A stretch of 64,000 bases of DNA from Lactarius indigo (taxonomy: Eukaryota > Basidiomycota > Agaricomycetes > Russulales > Russulaceae): contig JAFKAC010000028.1 of the NCBI GenBank assembly GCA_025766275.1, forward strand, positions 124,001 through 188,000, given 5' to 3'. Position numbers and translations under genes: made by a program. Shown here piece by piece: positions 12,457-24,500 of the stretch; the stretch's first letter is position 1, and each line of letters starts with the position of its first letter. Below the pieces are notes generated by a model, which made no database searches, was not told the origin of the DNA, and worked only from the letters and a program-made list of their open reading frames with translations.

Positions 12457-14676
12457 GGGGGGGGGGGCCGTCGCTCTTGTGTGTGTCTCTCTTTTTCGTC
12501 TCTCTTTTTTGTTTTGTCCTTTCCTCTTTTTTTTTTTTTTTCTGTTGTTCCTCGGGGGGGGGGGGGGGGGGGGTCAGTATTCTACTTCGGCGAGTGGGGG
12601 GGGGGAGGGTCGCTCGGGGTATAGTTGTGCGTGCGTTCTTACTGATGCTACTCTAACCCCGCGGGCTTAGCTTAGTCTTATTTGCTTGTGTGCGACTCTG
12701 CAGTGTTCGTGTGGCTTGCGGGTCAGGGGATTTATTTCGGTGCATTTGTGTGTCTCAGTGTGTAGGCCACCTGTGAGTGAGGGCGGAGGCTGTACCACTG
12801 TTGTAGCAGTGGCTTCCAGCGTTCTGCCCATCCTTGCCCCCGGCGTACCGTGGGAAATCCGCACCATGGTGGTGGTTGTGGAACAAGGAGCCCCCCTCTC
12901 GTCATGGTTAGATCAAGAGTTGTGTCGCTGTGACTGGTTACGTTTGTAGGTCTGTGCCCGTCTTTGTGTCGAGTGTGATGATAGAGTACTCACCTAAGTT
13001 CATAGGGAATTTCCATGCCGTCGAGGCTCGTATGGCCGTCCCGAGTGAGCTCTTATTGATGCTCAGGAGACCAATCAACCTCGTCTATCTTCGTTGACCC
13101 TACCCCGTCTCATTCCTATTGAAAGATCTACTAAAAGCGTCAAGGATGGCATTCACGATATGCATCCCATTTTACCATTGCTATACCCCCGGGACCCTCT
13201 ACTTGAGAGCGGCGCAGCTGGGTGCAACAATGCAATAGCATCAGTACTCGAATACTGCCGAGACAACAGTTCACAAGAAGAGGCAGGAAGTCGATGCCTG
13301 CACACAATTGGTTAAGTGGACGACCGCACTAGCAGCTGGTAGACTCGTTGGCGAAGCACGCCATGCTAATCATTAGCAAGACGTTGGGCATCCCGCTGGT
13401 GCGTAATGGTGAATTGTCACATTTCCCTGAACTGTGTAAAACCTGATGAGTGTCAGCACTGTCAGGCCAAGAATCTCTGAGACATAGGCACCAGCCACGG
13501 TGAAAATACTCTCCTCACCATTACCACAGACAGGACGAGACGAGACGAGACGAACAGAGACAACCAATGCCAAGAGGTGATACCGGAATGGGGTCTTTTT
13601 TGTTTTTTTTGTTTTTTTTTAAAAAAAAGACACGATACGATACGATATGATGCCAGAAAATAGGGGACTTTTATAATTAAATGACTTTGGAAATAAAACC
13701 TTTCCCCCCAAGTTCCCTCCACTTCCGCGGAACAACACGGTAGCGGGGATCAAGACAGCTTGGCGAGCGGAACTTGAAGCTTGAAGCACCACCTTGAGCA
13801 TCACCATTCTCGTCTGTGGCCCGGGTATGTGGTTTCCCAATCTGCTACACAACAAATCGTGCCTGACATCCAAGCGAGTCCCTGACAATTGATAGCTGAG
13901 GTGTCCCCTCAGCTCAGTCGGACAACGACAGTAACGCTGTTTAATCTGCCACGGACTTTCCCGCTTCATCGGTGGTGTTGTTGACACCGGGCAACCTCTG
14001 ACGTCATCACAGCACAGAATAGATGAGCAGTTGGTTGCAAATTGACGAGCAAAGCGAGACTGCTCCGCTCACTTTCTGACATGACGAAGGCTCACGGTCA
14101 AGAAGTGTGGTGACTATCTTTGAATCAAGGGTCCTACAGTAAGATATTGCCGCCCACCGAAGTCTCGGCCACAGGAACTCGAGGTCACGTTGACAACGAA
14201 CTTTTGGGGATTCTTCTAACTGGGGTAAGTACACCAAACTCTGTGGTCGAGTATTTTTCTAGTTCTACATCATTAATCCAGCCAACTACAGGTATCGATC
14301 TATTCAGTAATGAAAAGTGGCTCCAACGTCGAAGATCAAGTTTTGCTGAAGTGACAGGAGTTCCATGTCAAAGTGATTCTGATTTTAGGTGGTTGTTATC
14401 AGAGTTGGAGTGGGAAGGAATGTGTGGACGTTGTGCTGATCAGTTGTCATAGACAGAGTGGAACTTCACGGAATCAAAGAAGACAAGTGTTCTGGGATTT
14501 TCCCAGCGGAGTGGTCATCCAATCACACCGCCTCAATTAGGTTAACAAAAGTAAGGAACGCATCAGCGACTCGGATATAGATCCAGTCGATCCCTTCAAC
14601 ATTTGCCTGCGACCTGTGGTATTTTGAATATAAACCCATGTCCTGGCTGTGAACCCTGAAGCCGAACTCTTCCATC
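11007..14676. other. Low-information region, no gene recognised
   Basis: The first few hundred bases are probably the 5' UTR of the leftward LINE. From there I see no protein family. The region contains long homopolymers (29 T then 11 G at 12,428-12,467; 15 T at 12,527-12,541; 20 G at 12,554-12,573), a short GACGA microsatellite near 13,530, and a perfect 10-bp-stem hairpin at 11,887-11,913. Short ORFs near 13,094, 13,700 and 14,120 have no motifs and I do not call them. A TATA-like ATATAAA at about 14,627 precedes the P450. Confidence 0.5.
11887..11913. repeat. Perfect hairpin, 10-bp stem
   Basis: GTGATGTTTG, a 7-nt loop, then CAAACATCAC. It is close to two CACGTGA words (near 11,930 and 11,945). 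No function is evident. Confidence 0.5.
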
Positions 14677-14800
14677 ATGAATCTACACTCCTTTCCTTTC
14701 CTTCCTTCTTTTCAACTCTGTCTAGTGGCCGCCACTTACTCGCTGTGCTACGGCCTCCTTCGGATTACCTACAACCTCTTCTTCCACCCGCTCTCTCACT

Positions 14801-15007
14801 GTTGGATTAGTAATCTGTCACATGACCTGGACAAATATGTTCCAGCTTGGTTACCATGAAGAGTGGGACCAGATCAGTGCATATAAAACAATCCACCTCA
14901 GTAACCCATGGCTAGGTAGCTCAGTTGGTAGAGCACCTGGTATATATCCAGAAGGCCTGGGTTCAAACCCCAGTCTGGTCACTATTATGCAAACTCTAAC
15001 ACTCACT
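14801..15007 (+). mobile_element. Candidate tRNA-derived SINE inserted in the P450
   Basis: 207 bp separate the two parts of the P450 N-terminus. The insertion is bounded by CTCACT on both sides (14,795-14,800 and 15,002-15,007), which looks like a target duplication. It contains a tRNA-like body. The body is in the middle of the insert, not at its 5' end, and there is no clear A-rich tail, so SINE is an inference. Confidence 0.45.
14910..14981 (+). tRNA. tRNA-like sequence, anticodon position TAT, probably pseudo
   Basis: 72 nt fold as a cloverleaf: acceptor GGCTAGG/TCTGGTC with three G-U pairs, D arm GCTC/GAGC, anticodon stem CCTGG/CCAGA with one mismatch, T arm CTGGG/CCCAG with loop TTCAAAC. 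A-box TAGCTCAGTTGG and B-box GGTTCAAACCC are good Pol III promoter elements. The anticodon loop TATATAT lacks the universal U33, and no intron is present, although eukaryotic tRNA-Ile(UAU) genes usually have one. A SINE head or tRNA pseudogene is more likely than a working tRNA. Confidence 0.5.
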
Positions 15008-17157
15008 TCCCTGGTCCACATGGTGCCGCATGTACAAGATTCTGGCTTGCATACATGGAGATCGTGAAGCGTGTCAGTCTTTCTGACTTGCGAGCGGAGC
15101 TCCACTGGAAATATGGTAGGCCTTTTCAGCACTGGTCTTCTCGTCACGTTAATGCCGATGGTTGACTTAGGTGATGTCATACGGATCTCCCTGAATGAGG
15201 TAGGTGCCATGTTTTGTTGTAGCGGTCGACTGAGCTGTTCACACCTTGTGTTCCTAATCATTTTGGTCAGCTCCACTTTGCCCACCTGGCCGCGTACAAT
15301 GAGATCTACAACCCACAAAATAAGTGGGATAAGGATCGCGATTATTACCGTGCCTTCGACATGGGCGAGGCGTTCTTTGTGCGGGCCAACTACCTCAAAT
15401 CGAAGCACAGCAGGGCGCTAGTATCCAATTTCTTTTCCAGGCAATCCATTTCCGAACTTCAACATCTGATCCGAAGCCTCGTACGGATTCATTTTCCATG
15501 TCACGTGCCTCACCTGATGTTACATTTGTTATCCAGTTGGATCAATTCTGCGACTGCCTCAGAGATCAAAACATGGAAGGTCGGTTTTTTGGCTCACCCT
15601 CCCATTGGTTGTGTGTGACGCTTATAGGATGTGAAGGAAAGTCTAGCGACTTGTATCTTGGATTTCAATGCTTCAGTGCCGACACGATCACCAATTTCTG
15701 TTTCGCGGCCTCTTTCAATCAGCTGTCTTTCCCCGATTTCCATGGGGATATTGTGCTTGGCGTTGACATCTCCATGGGCACGGTCACTCTGCGGAAGTTC
15801 TCCAATGTTCTTATCTGGCTCATGCGCAACTTTCCCCATTCCTTACTCGCCCGGATTTCCCCTGTGCTGAGAGGATTGCTTACTTTTTGGAGAGTAAGCT
15901 AACGATACGATCCATTTATAAGCATCCTTGCCTAAACTTAATGTTCAAAAAATATTATTCAGGCTCTCAAGAACCAGAACGAGGCTATCCTGTGAAATCC
16001 CCAGGCAATGGATGATGCGCCGCACTGTACCATTTACCGTGAATTGTTGAACCCAGAGGCCATAAAGGGGGGTTCCATTCCCACTGCGCAACAACTCCTG
16101 AATGAGGCAGAGGTTCTATTTAGTGCGGGGTCACATATGGTTGGCACGGTGCTCATGATAGGTGTCTATCACTTACTGCACAATCCCGAGGCAAAGCAGA
16201 GGGTAGCGGATGAAGTTCGGAGCGCTTGGCCTGTCCTCAACAACCCGCCCAACTATGAGGAGCTCGAAAAGCTGCCCTTCCTAGCAAGTACTCTCCTTGT
16301 TTTTCAGTATAGATGTTTTTTGAACTAAAGGGAGCAGACTGCGGTCATCAAAGAGATGCTACGAATTGCCCCAGCCGTCCCAGCTGGCCTCCCGCGCATC
16401 GTCCCACCATCTGGTGCCGTAATCGCTGGCATCAGAATACCAGGCGGGGTCCGTATTTCTCGCACTCCGCCTTTCACCTCTTCTCCAGTGTCCTGATGTC
16501 GTCCCATAAACAGGTGGTCGTGAGCCAGAGCCCTCTTTTCCTCCACTTTTCTGATCAGATCTTCCCCAAGCCACACAAATTCCTCCCCGACCGTTGGCTC
16601 GAGCCGGGATCGAAGGCTCTAGACAATTACCTGGTCGTGTTCTCGAAGGGCCCACGGAGTTGTCTTGGCATAAAGTGAGCACCTATGCCTGCCGCAACAG
16701 TTCACCTTCGTGCTTACTGCATATTCCAATAGCCTGGGCTATTGTGAGCTGTATATCACCCTCGCGTATCTTTTCCGTCAGTTCAACGTTCAGGCAGATC
16801 TGCAAAGTAAGAACCATGCGTGCCACTTGACCCATCTGATACGAACTGACGGCTGTTGATAGGCCTGCTGACCTGAAATGGTCGGAGCACTTTTTGCCCA
16901 TTTTCGAAGGCCAGCACCTACATGCTTATTGTGACCCAGTGGATGAATGAATGACCATGATATCCCCTTCGTTATGCTTCCGCCCCGTAATTTACAGCCG
17001 TTTTCATATCGATAGTCCGATTTTCGGAAAAGCTACTAGCGGGCTGAGTGAGTGGGGGTCAAGGATAACCAGTTATCTGAGATCCAATCGAAAAAAAATA
17101 AGGCTTATCTTTTTTTTTTTTCTTTTTCCCCCATTGCCCCACTTCTCATCACTGTCA

Positions 17158-18742
17158 ATGCGCAATCGTTGTCACTTTTCTCAAGAAATCAAGGAGGTGG
17201 CCTTGTGCATGTCTCATCAAGGGGTATCTGATGCTGAGATAGAAGAGTATCTGGGCATCAGTGAGCGATCTATGAGACGGTTGAGGGCGACGTACCTTGC
17301 AACAGGTGAAGTGGTTTGGATACCAGTATGCCCAGGCTGGCCACATCTCCTTGATGGTCTTGATTCACACGTTCATTCTTTTCTTTTTGTTGCGACACCA
17401 CACTGACTATGGTCCTCAGTTTATTGAGGGCTGTATACTGCGGCAACCCGACATCTCACTCGAGGAATTGCAGACACAGCTCTTCAGGGTCACTGAAATT
17501 GAGGTCTCGACTGCAACAATTTGGAGGACGCTCCGGCGAATGGGATACACTATAAAGATGGTAAGTGACTTGATCATAACCCCCGGAATCACTGGAACTT
17601 GAAAGTTGACAGATCACACGGCCAGCCATTGAGCAAAATGAGGACGAACGCATCGCCTACAAAGTGCTCATCGGTGAGCACTATGAAGCCCACCAACTGG
17701 TTTTTGCAGACGAGAGTTCATTCAATTGAATGACTCTGAGGCGTTCTTTCGTGTAACGCCGTCACGACGTTAGCTTGACTTGAGCTCGATAAGGCGACTT
17801 TACGACTTAGCTGGTCACGCCCGATGGCGTATGGCTCGAAGGCAGGTTCTAGATGTGCGCAGACACTAGGATTCTTGGTAGCACTCCCCTGATCGGAGTC
17901 ACGAAGAAGAGACCGGAGAAGACAAGTAGTGACGATTGAAGAAGACCAAGATGGCGTGTCTTGGTCTTCCGTGGCTGTCTTAAATACAAGAAGAGCAGGC
18001 TTTCAAGCGCTGCTATGAGTCACCGTATCGTAGCGTCCAACGTATCGCGTAAGTACCGCAATCCTAATACTACTACTACCTGTACTAGGATCGAGTCACC
18101 CCTCAACGCCTAACTCCTATCGTAAATGCCGAGTCCGTGACTAATCTACCTTACCGCCGTAGTCACAACCGGTACAGTAAGGGTCCAAAGCGTGCGACCG
18201 TAACATTTCACATGGGCTCAACAGGGAGACCATGCACGTTGCCGAGAATTTTTTGTATGGGGTACACGGTAAGTGATTGTTGTTTTTCCAAGGCTGTATT
18301 GTCTAACTTCCACAGGTATTCTATCCTTCCCGTGCTGTCCCTCGATGGCATCCTTCATGCTGATGTCTTTGACCATGCAATAACTGGAGCCGACTTCCAA
18401 ACTTTCATCGAAGGGCTGCTCGACCGCATGCAGCCATACCCACTGCCCAACTCAGTTCTTGTAATGGACAACACGGCGATACACAAGGTTGATGGGGTCC
18501 GAGAGATGATTGAGGAATGCGGCATGCGTCTCATCTATCTCCCCCCTTACTCACCCAACCTGAACCCTATCGAGGAGGTGTTCTCCTCCATCAAGGCATG
18601 GCTACGTGCCAATCGTGATTACATTCTTGGTGAGATTGAGGGTATTGGTGTGGATCCGTACAAGGTGATTTGGGAGGCAATCTATAGTGTGACGCTGGAG
18701 GATGCTTTCAGTTGGTACCAGCACAGCGAATATATTGCATAG
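17158..18742 (+). pseudogene. Tc1-type DD34E transposase, split by a solo LTR
   Basis: N-terminal helix-turn-helix region (FSQEIKEVALCMSHQG, EEYLGISERSMRRL), then an intron ending near 17,418, a second helix-turn-helix (RQPDISLEELQ, WRTLRRMGY), and the catalytic domain: first Asp in FADESSFN, second in VMDNTAIHK, Glu in LPPYSPNLNPIEE. Exactly 34 residues separate the second Asp from the Glu. The catalytic domain is cut between the first two motifs by the LTR at 17,752-18,205; removing it and one TTTCA copy gives RRSF then TWAQQGDHA, as expected. It would be functional without the LTR as far as I can see. Confidence 0.88.
17752..18205 (-). repeat. Solo LTR of the element A/D/E family
   Basis: 454 bp, TGTAACGCC to CGTAACA, with the family hairpin (GAAGACCAAGATGGCG...). 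Flanks are TTTCG on the left and TTTCA on the right, a 5-bp duplication with one change. Same orientation as element A. Confidence 0.9.
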
Positions 18743-18836
18743 TTGTTCAGTTCACTAGTGTATTGCCTCCTTTGTCACAATCTATGCAATTAGTACATGT
18801 GTTGTGGTTGTGTGCTATGGGTATCTTGGTGGTCGT

Positions 18837-20629
18837 CTACTCGACGGATGTGGCCTCAGTAGCCGCCCAATCATCTTTGTCACGGTTTTCGTCCTTCACC
18901 CACCCTTGCCTCTCCTGTTCTCCCTCCTCGTCACTTGACCATACAAAAATAGCCTCATGACTCTCTTCTTTCAGCATCCGTCCTTTACCCTTCCTATCGC
19001 CTGGGACACGACTTGGACCGACAACCTCAACAACCTCAATGTCCTTAACCTTGTCCTCGACTGCCACCTCCTGCCTGTCACCCACTGTGACACTGTGACC
19101 TTCCCCATTCGGTCACATCAGTGGCAACAGCCACTTCTTCACGTACACATGAAGACTACGTGTGCCTTCCTTCCCAAGACCCCCCACTGTCTCCAGCAAT
19201 ATCTGGTGCATCTCATACACCTCCATCACGGTGCTCATACCAAAGTCAACAAGCTCCAACTCCATATCAACATAGTCGAAGGTCAGAGATGGGTCATGGA
19301 TATCCATCAGCTCCAGGAGGAGATGGACGGGTAGGTCAATAGTATTCACTATTGGGGTGGGGGTTGCGGGGTTGGGCATTGACATGGGACGCTGACGACT
19401 CGGAGTAGCTGGGTGAGTCTCCGATGTCACCGATGTTACTGATGCCCCCGCTGTAGACCCTGGCAATGCAATGTTCACTGTGACATGAACCTCGGGTACA
19501 CCATGCGAGTTGCGGGCTCTCTTGCTAGTGGGTAGCCGGTCAAACGGCTTCAGGTTTGGGGGCAAGTCAATCCTCGCCTCATTGACTGTCTATACCAGCA
19601 TACGTGAGTACGGCAAACATTGTCTGCCATAGTCGCTCACAATTTTTTTTGCCCAAAATGTCATCGCCTTATGATCTAGGCGTTTGTGGTTGTCGCGTCC
19701 ACCCAAATGGTCGACATAACAATGGCCCCTATGGGCTTCACATCTGAGGGCAATTTCTAACTCTTTGTATGCTTGATACACCGCCCCCTGTTTGGCGTTC
19801 ACAGGTGGAGGGACGTCGTCCTCGCACCTACGTTTTCCCCTGCTACCTGATGCCTTTGGCGCCTTTGACGGTGCCTTTTGTCTACAAATGATTAGTAACA
19901 CGGCCACTGGGAGCAAGAATTCCTCACCAAGTTCTGGATTTCAACGCTCACTGCGTTCTTACAGGCCACAATTATTTTTGCATTCAGATGGGTGAGTGTG
20001 GCTTCCCACTCGTCCTCACTACTCAAGTATGACATCTTATCAAGATCCCCAGATAACTTATACCCCAACTGTACTGGTAATACGGCGTCACGAAGACGCT
20101 TCATTACTTCCATCTGAAGCTCATCCCAGCTCATCACACTGTGTCCCTTGAAGACACTTTTTGCCTCGCTCGAGGCAACGCTCACATCAAATTCCCACAC
20201 TGGAAGATCAGGTAAGCGAGTTTCGTTACAGTATATGTGAGCTGACTTACCTCCAGGTTCATGTTGACTGTTCACATAGCGCTTCCTAGCACTGCCCGAA
20301 GATCTCACAGGTGTTGCAGGAGGTTGGCGTGTTGGCGTCGATATTGGCATTGGCATAGGTCCAGTGGTACCACTGGCTGGGTGTGGAGGTGACACCATTG
20401 GCAATGGATGGGGATAGTACGGTGCGTACGGCGGCCATGGTTGATACTGCTGACTGAAACCATTGGGTGTTGGTGGGTAGGGCGCAAGTGGGGTTGGGCC
20501 TGGGGTCAACGGAGGATATGGCACATGGTGGGGCAAGTATCCCAGGTGAGGAGCAACGTGAGGTGGCGGTAGAGGATAGCCCACTGGCGTGCGTTGCTGG
20601 GTGTTGCTGAGGTGCTGTGCAGGATCCAT
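18837..20629 (-). CDS. Accessory protein of the Tc1-like element, unknown function
   Basis: Starts at an ATG at 20,629 with a Pro/Tyr-rich tail (about 110 residues), then a folded-looking part (WEFDVSVASSEAKSVFKGH, SWDELQMEVMKRL, LGYKLSGDLDKMSYLSSEDEW, AVSVEIQNL), a short intron (around 19,880-19,940), a Lys/Arg-rich stretch (SRGKRRCEDDVPP) and a His/Cys-containing segment (LRCEAHRGHCYVDHLGG). The 3' exons run to a stop at 18,837 and are Ser/Thr/Pro- and acidic-rich. Splice sites towards the 3' end are uncertain, and a stop at about 19,590 must fall in an intron for the model to hold. Similar proteins are, as I recall, common hypothetical proteins in basidiomycete genomes. Its place inside the inverted repeats suggests a role in transposition or regulation, but this is inference. 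Confidence 0.6.
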
Positions 20630-20997
20630 AGCAGAGTCAGGTAATGCATCGCCGCTGTCGTCTTCACCATTTTATAACTGAATCAACCCCCAGCTCCAAA
20701 CAAAATGTAGTACCCGCCATCGTTCCACTTTATATTTTGGCCAATGCGGCCAACACGGGATGTGTCGTGCACTGGCAGATATTATGCTTGGTGAACGCGT
20801 AGATTGCGCAAAGTCGTAATAATCTTGACTTGCCTCTTTTCTTTTTCTTTTTTCTTTTTCTTTTCTCTTTTTTATTTTATTTTTTATTTCACCAAAAAAT
20901 ACGGTAAGTCTCAGCAAATATGCCGACGGGGGATCCTGGAACTCAGCCCGCTAGTAGCTTTTCCGAAAATCGGACTATCAATATGAAAACGGCTGTA

Positions 20998-21273
20998 AAG
21001 TCTACAGATACCTGTTATGTTATGTGGGTTCAAGGGACTTTGTGAGGTGTACTGGATTATAAAGATATTGATATTTAGAGCCAGTGATGTGTTGAATGAC
21101 ACAGTCCGAGTCTACCGTTTGTTTATGCAGGATTGATGAAATTACGAATTATGTGTTGAAGTGATGTAAATTCTCGGTACCGTATCGATTCTCCCGCTCG
21201 TATCCGCATGGATGTTGTGCCATTGCAACATAGTGCCAACCTGCGCAAGTCCTCACGTTTATTATCCCAGTTA
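20998..21273. other. Intergenic, nothing recognised
   Basis: About 275 bp of AT-rich sequence between the Tc1-like element and the MITE. No gene, repeat or RNA is recognised. Confidence 0.5.
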
Positions 21274-21561
21274 CAGCTGGTTCCATAACGATTGTCCCCT
21301 GCCATTTTGAGAACATAGTCGGTCATCCAAAACTTGAGAGTGGGATTCATAATTAAGTCGAGGGAGAAATTCTCAGGAAATCAAGTTATCTCAAAAGATT
21401 AAGGTTATAGAATAGTTATCTTGTAACAATTGGGGTTATGGAATGGTTATCTGTATTGCTCTGCTCAAGAGCTGTGCCATCTCGGTGGTGGAGTTACCAA
21501 TTCAAACCTCGCCTATGTCCAAAATTTGGTCACCAGGGGACAATTATTATGGAACCAGCTG
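21274..21561. mobile_element. 288-bp MITE with TA target sites
   Basis: Inverted repeats of about 28-30 bp start CAGCTGGTTCCATAA on the left and end with the complement on the right, with two mismatches. TA flanks both ends (21,272-21,273; 21,562-21,563). It has no coding capacity. The TA target and CAG-starting ends point to a Tc1/mariner source, but the end sequence differs from the neighbouring autonomous element. Confidence 0.75.
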
Positions 21562-21570
21562 TAGTTATCC

Positions 21571-24500
21571 TTTTTTTTTTTTTTTTTTGAACCATGTTTA
21601 TTCCGGGACAGTACATAATACAAGACCGGTCTTCAACTCCCTACAGAGTGAAATTTGAGCGAGAGGTAACGTAAGGGAAGTCACGTGTGACTGAGTGAAG
21701 GTAGAAAATTGAGCCACCTCATGAAGGAAGGCTGGGTACAAACAGAAGAGAGTAGCATACCACGCGAAGTAAAGTTAACGGCAGAGGAGTAATATGAGAG
21801 GGTAAAGAAAATGTCACCGCGTCGTTGGACAGGACAGGGTTAGCAAGGTATTGTTGGAGCTCCGTTAGTCATTGTTCTTGTGATGAAGGGACGGTGACTG
21901 GGGCCTCCAGGTCTGGTTTGGCGGCCAGTTTGGTGAGTTGGAGGAAACGGAGGAAGGTGTAGACGGTGGTGGTGGGGTCCCTGGCAAAGAGATCAGTGGG
22001 GTTGGTGCGGACCAAAGGGTCCAGGGGGTAAGGAGAGTCGTCGAAGGGGTCGTTGTTGGCGACGTCGTGGGGGTAGAGAAGTGCATGTTGCGGTTTGTAA
22101 TGAGGGCAATCGTACACGAGGTGATAGTAGGACTTATCTGGGAAGCCGCATGGGCATATGGTGACCTCAGGTGGGAGGTCGGGCCAGTGTCGGTTGGTGT
22201 AGTCGGAAGTGAACGAATGGAGGGTGGCGAGTTGGAAGGCGGTGGTGTGTGTGCGGCGTGTGATGGGTGTGTATGATGGGTCTGGCTTTTTGGGGGGTAT
22301 GGCGGCCAGCCATAATGGGTGGTTGCATCCATCGGGCGGTTTGTGATAGTGGATAGAGTGCCCGTAAGCGTTGGGGAGTTTGTGCTGGGGGGTGTCGGTG
22401 ATCATGCGGGTCCACTCCGCTCCCCAAGCTTGGAACGCTTTGGTCTGGCACATTTTCTTAACGTGCGCGGGTGACTGGATTTTGCGAAGGGTGGCTGCCG
22501 GTGCCTGGGTACATGCCTCGAGCGCTGCCTGCCGTGCCTGTTGATCCGCTGCTCACTTCTTGTGTGAACTGGCCCACACGAGATGAATCCTTGTGTCCCT
22601 GTGCATGGAGTAAAAGGTTGTAAGTGCTCGGTGGAAACGTAAAACGTCAGTTTGGTGGGTAAGGGAACGTGTATGCGTAATGCCCTGTAGGGCTGCCTCA
22701 TCATTGGAAAATATATAGATATGAGAAGGTGGCGCGCGTGACAACTCAGCTGATATAAACTTGGCAGCTTTGGAAATGCCGAAGAGGTGGACATCGTGCT
22801 GCTCCACCCCTGAACCGAGTGTCCATGTCCGTACACATGGCTCTGCCTTTCCTTGCCAGACCGATATTGCCGCACCACCTACATTAAGATTATCAGGCTG
22901 GTTGCGATTGCTCACAGTGCCAGCCACCCGAATTAGTACCGTACTTGCCTCTGCCCTTGACACATAAAGGTTGTTGAGCAGGGCGTTCTGGCGGTGGGGA
23001 TGGGCCTTCCCTTCACAAGATACATGCGCCTCCCAGTTGTGAACCTCCCAGGGGGCGATGGCTGTGACGTTGACACGTGCAGTCAACAGAGGGTCAATGT
23101 GCGCACCGAGAGCCTCCAAGGCAGTGGGGTGCTGGTTCTGGGTGGTACATCTTCCAGACCGGACGTATAGTGCACTGTTACACACCACCCCTCCATTGCT
23201 GGAGTGTGGGCCGTTCTGGACCAGGGGGTCCCAGTCGGCGCCTAAGCGGGCAACTAACTGAGACGTCTGGGGAACACAGAACAGTCTGATAGCAGAAGTG
23301 GCGGTCAGTTTTTCCAAATAGTGCCGGGCAGGCAGGATACGTAGGAACTCATGAAGGGGTGCGTGTGGGGTGGTTCTGAAAGAGCCAGATATGATCCACA
23401 CCCCTTCGTTCATAACTACCTGGATTTTGTTGATGAGACTTTTCTTCTTTCTTGACGTCATCCAGAGTTGGCATCCGTAAGACAAGACTGACATGCACAC
23501 TGCGTTGAACAGCAGACGCCAGTTTGCCGTGGATATGCCCCTCTGGGAGTTGCCAAGAAGCTGTAAAGCCTTCAGGGAAGCACGTGCCTGATTACACATT
23601 GTGGATACGTGTGGTTCCCAGTCTAGGCGTTGGTTAATGAAGAACCCGAGATAACGTATCGTAACGGATGCTCGGACGGGGTAATAGGAGTGGGTGGTGG
23701 GGTCTGGTAAGTAAATCAGTGTAGGGGGTCGATTCTGTGAGTTTTTGCGAGTGTATGGGGGGTTAAAGTAAATGAGTTCGGTCTTATCTGGTTCACATAC
23801 CAGGTTAGAGCGTCGGAGCCAATCCTCACACTGTCGGTACCTCTTGCGGAGGCCACAGTTGACCTCGTCCCAAGTATTACCATGTGCGAAGATGATACCA
23901 TCATCGACATACATGCCAAGGGTGGTGTTGGTAGAGGGGGGGATTAGTTTGAGGAGGGAGGAGGTGTAGATAGTGGAGAGGATAGGCAATACTGGGGAAC
24001 CCTGAGGCGTACCAATAGGTTGGTCTTGGACGTCTGCTAGTGAAGTATTGAAGGATAGTGCTACTTTCCGATCCGTCAGGAAGACGTGGACCCACGCTGC
24101 GATCGACTCGGGGAAACCGAGGAACTGCAAAGTGTGTACCAAGCAGTCCCAGTGAACATGGTCAAAGAAGCCTTTGATGTCGAAAAGAAGGGCGGCGCAT
24201 TTCCGCTTAACCCGAAATGCGCACTGTATGTCATGCATCAGGGCTAAGCCTGCATCTAGGGTAGAGGAGAAGGCTCTGGTGCCGTATTGGTTGGTGGGAA
24301 GGAGGTGGAATCGGTCAGCTTCAAAGAGAAGGTGTTTCACGACTATCTTCTCAAGGAGTTTGCTAAGGCATTCGATGAGGCTGATGGTGTAACGCTGTCA
24401 CGGCGTGAGCTCGACCTGAGCACAGAGTAGCGGTAACAACTTAGCGATATGTCAGTCCTTCTAGCTTGAAGACGCGGAGGTCCAAGCTTGTTGCTGGCTT

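Larger units (their letters stand above)
14677..16950 (+). pseudogene. Cytochrome P450 pseudogene
   Basis: Heme monooxygenase of the microsomal fungal type. The N-terminus is a hydrophobic anchor followed by NLFFHPLSH. Then come FPGPHGAACT, a C-helix region with KHSRALVSNFFS, the I-helix AGSHMVGT (about 16,120), the K-helix ExxR as KEMLRIAPAV (about 16,360), LPDRW, and the heme ligand loop FSKGPRSCLGIK (about 16,650) with the Cys thiolate. Introns of about 50-80 nt are visible, for example around 15,191-15,272 and 16,455-16,520. It is broken in two ways: an in-frame TGA at 15,993-15,995, and a tRNA-like insertion of about 200 bp at 14,801-15,007 between the anchor and FPGP. If that insertion were spliced out, the TGA would still kill it. 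The P450 family cannot be assigned. Confidence 0.85.
16995..20995 (+). mobile_element. Two-gene Tc1-like DNA transposon
   Basis: Bounded by near-perfect inverted repeats of about 55 bp. The left starts CAGCCGTTTTCATAT at 16,995, the right ends with its complement at 20,995, and each is flanked by TA (16,993-16,994; 20,996-20,997), the Tc1/mariner target. It holds a DD34E transposase on the plus strand and a second gene on the minus strand, converging. A 454-bp solo LTR sits in the transposase; without it the element is about 3.5 kb, long for Tc1 because of the second gene. Confidence 0.9.

Noticed and set aside
12394..12670. Phe- and Gly-rich ORFs
   Set aside because: Translation of poly-T and poly-G tracts.
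21443..21540. tRNA-like words inside the MITE
   Set aside because: Only a weak B-box-like segment; no cloverleaf could be formed.
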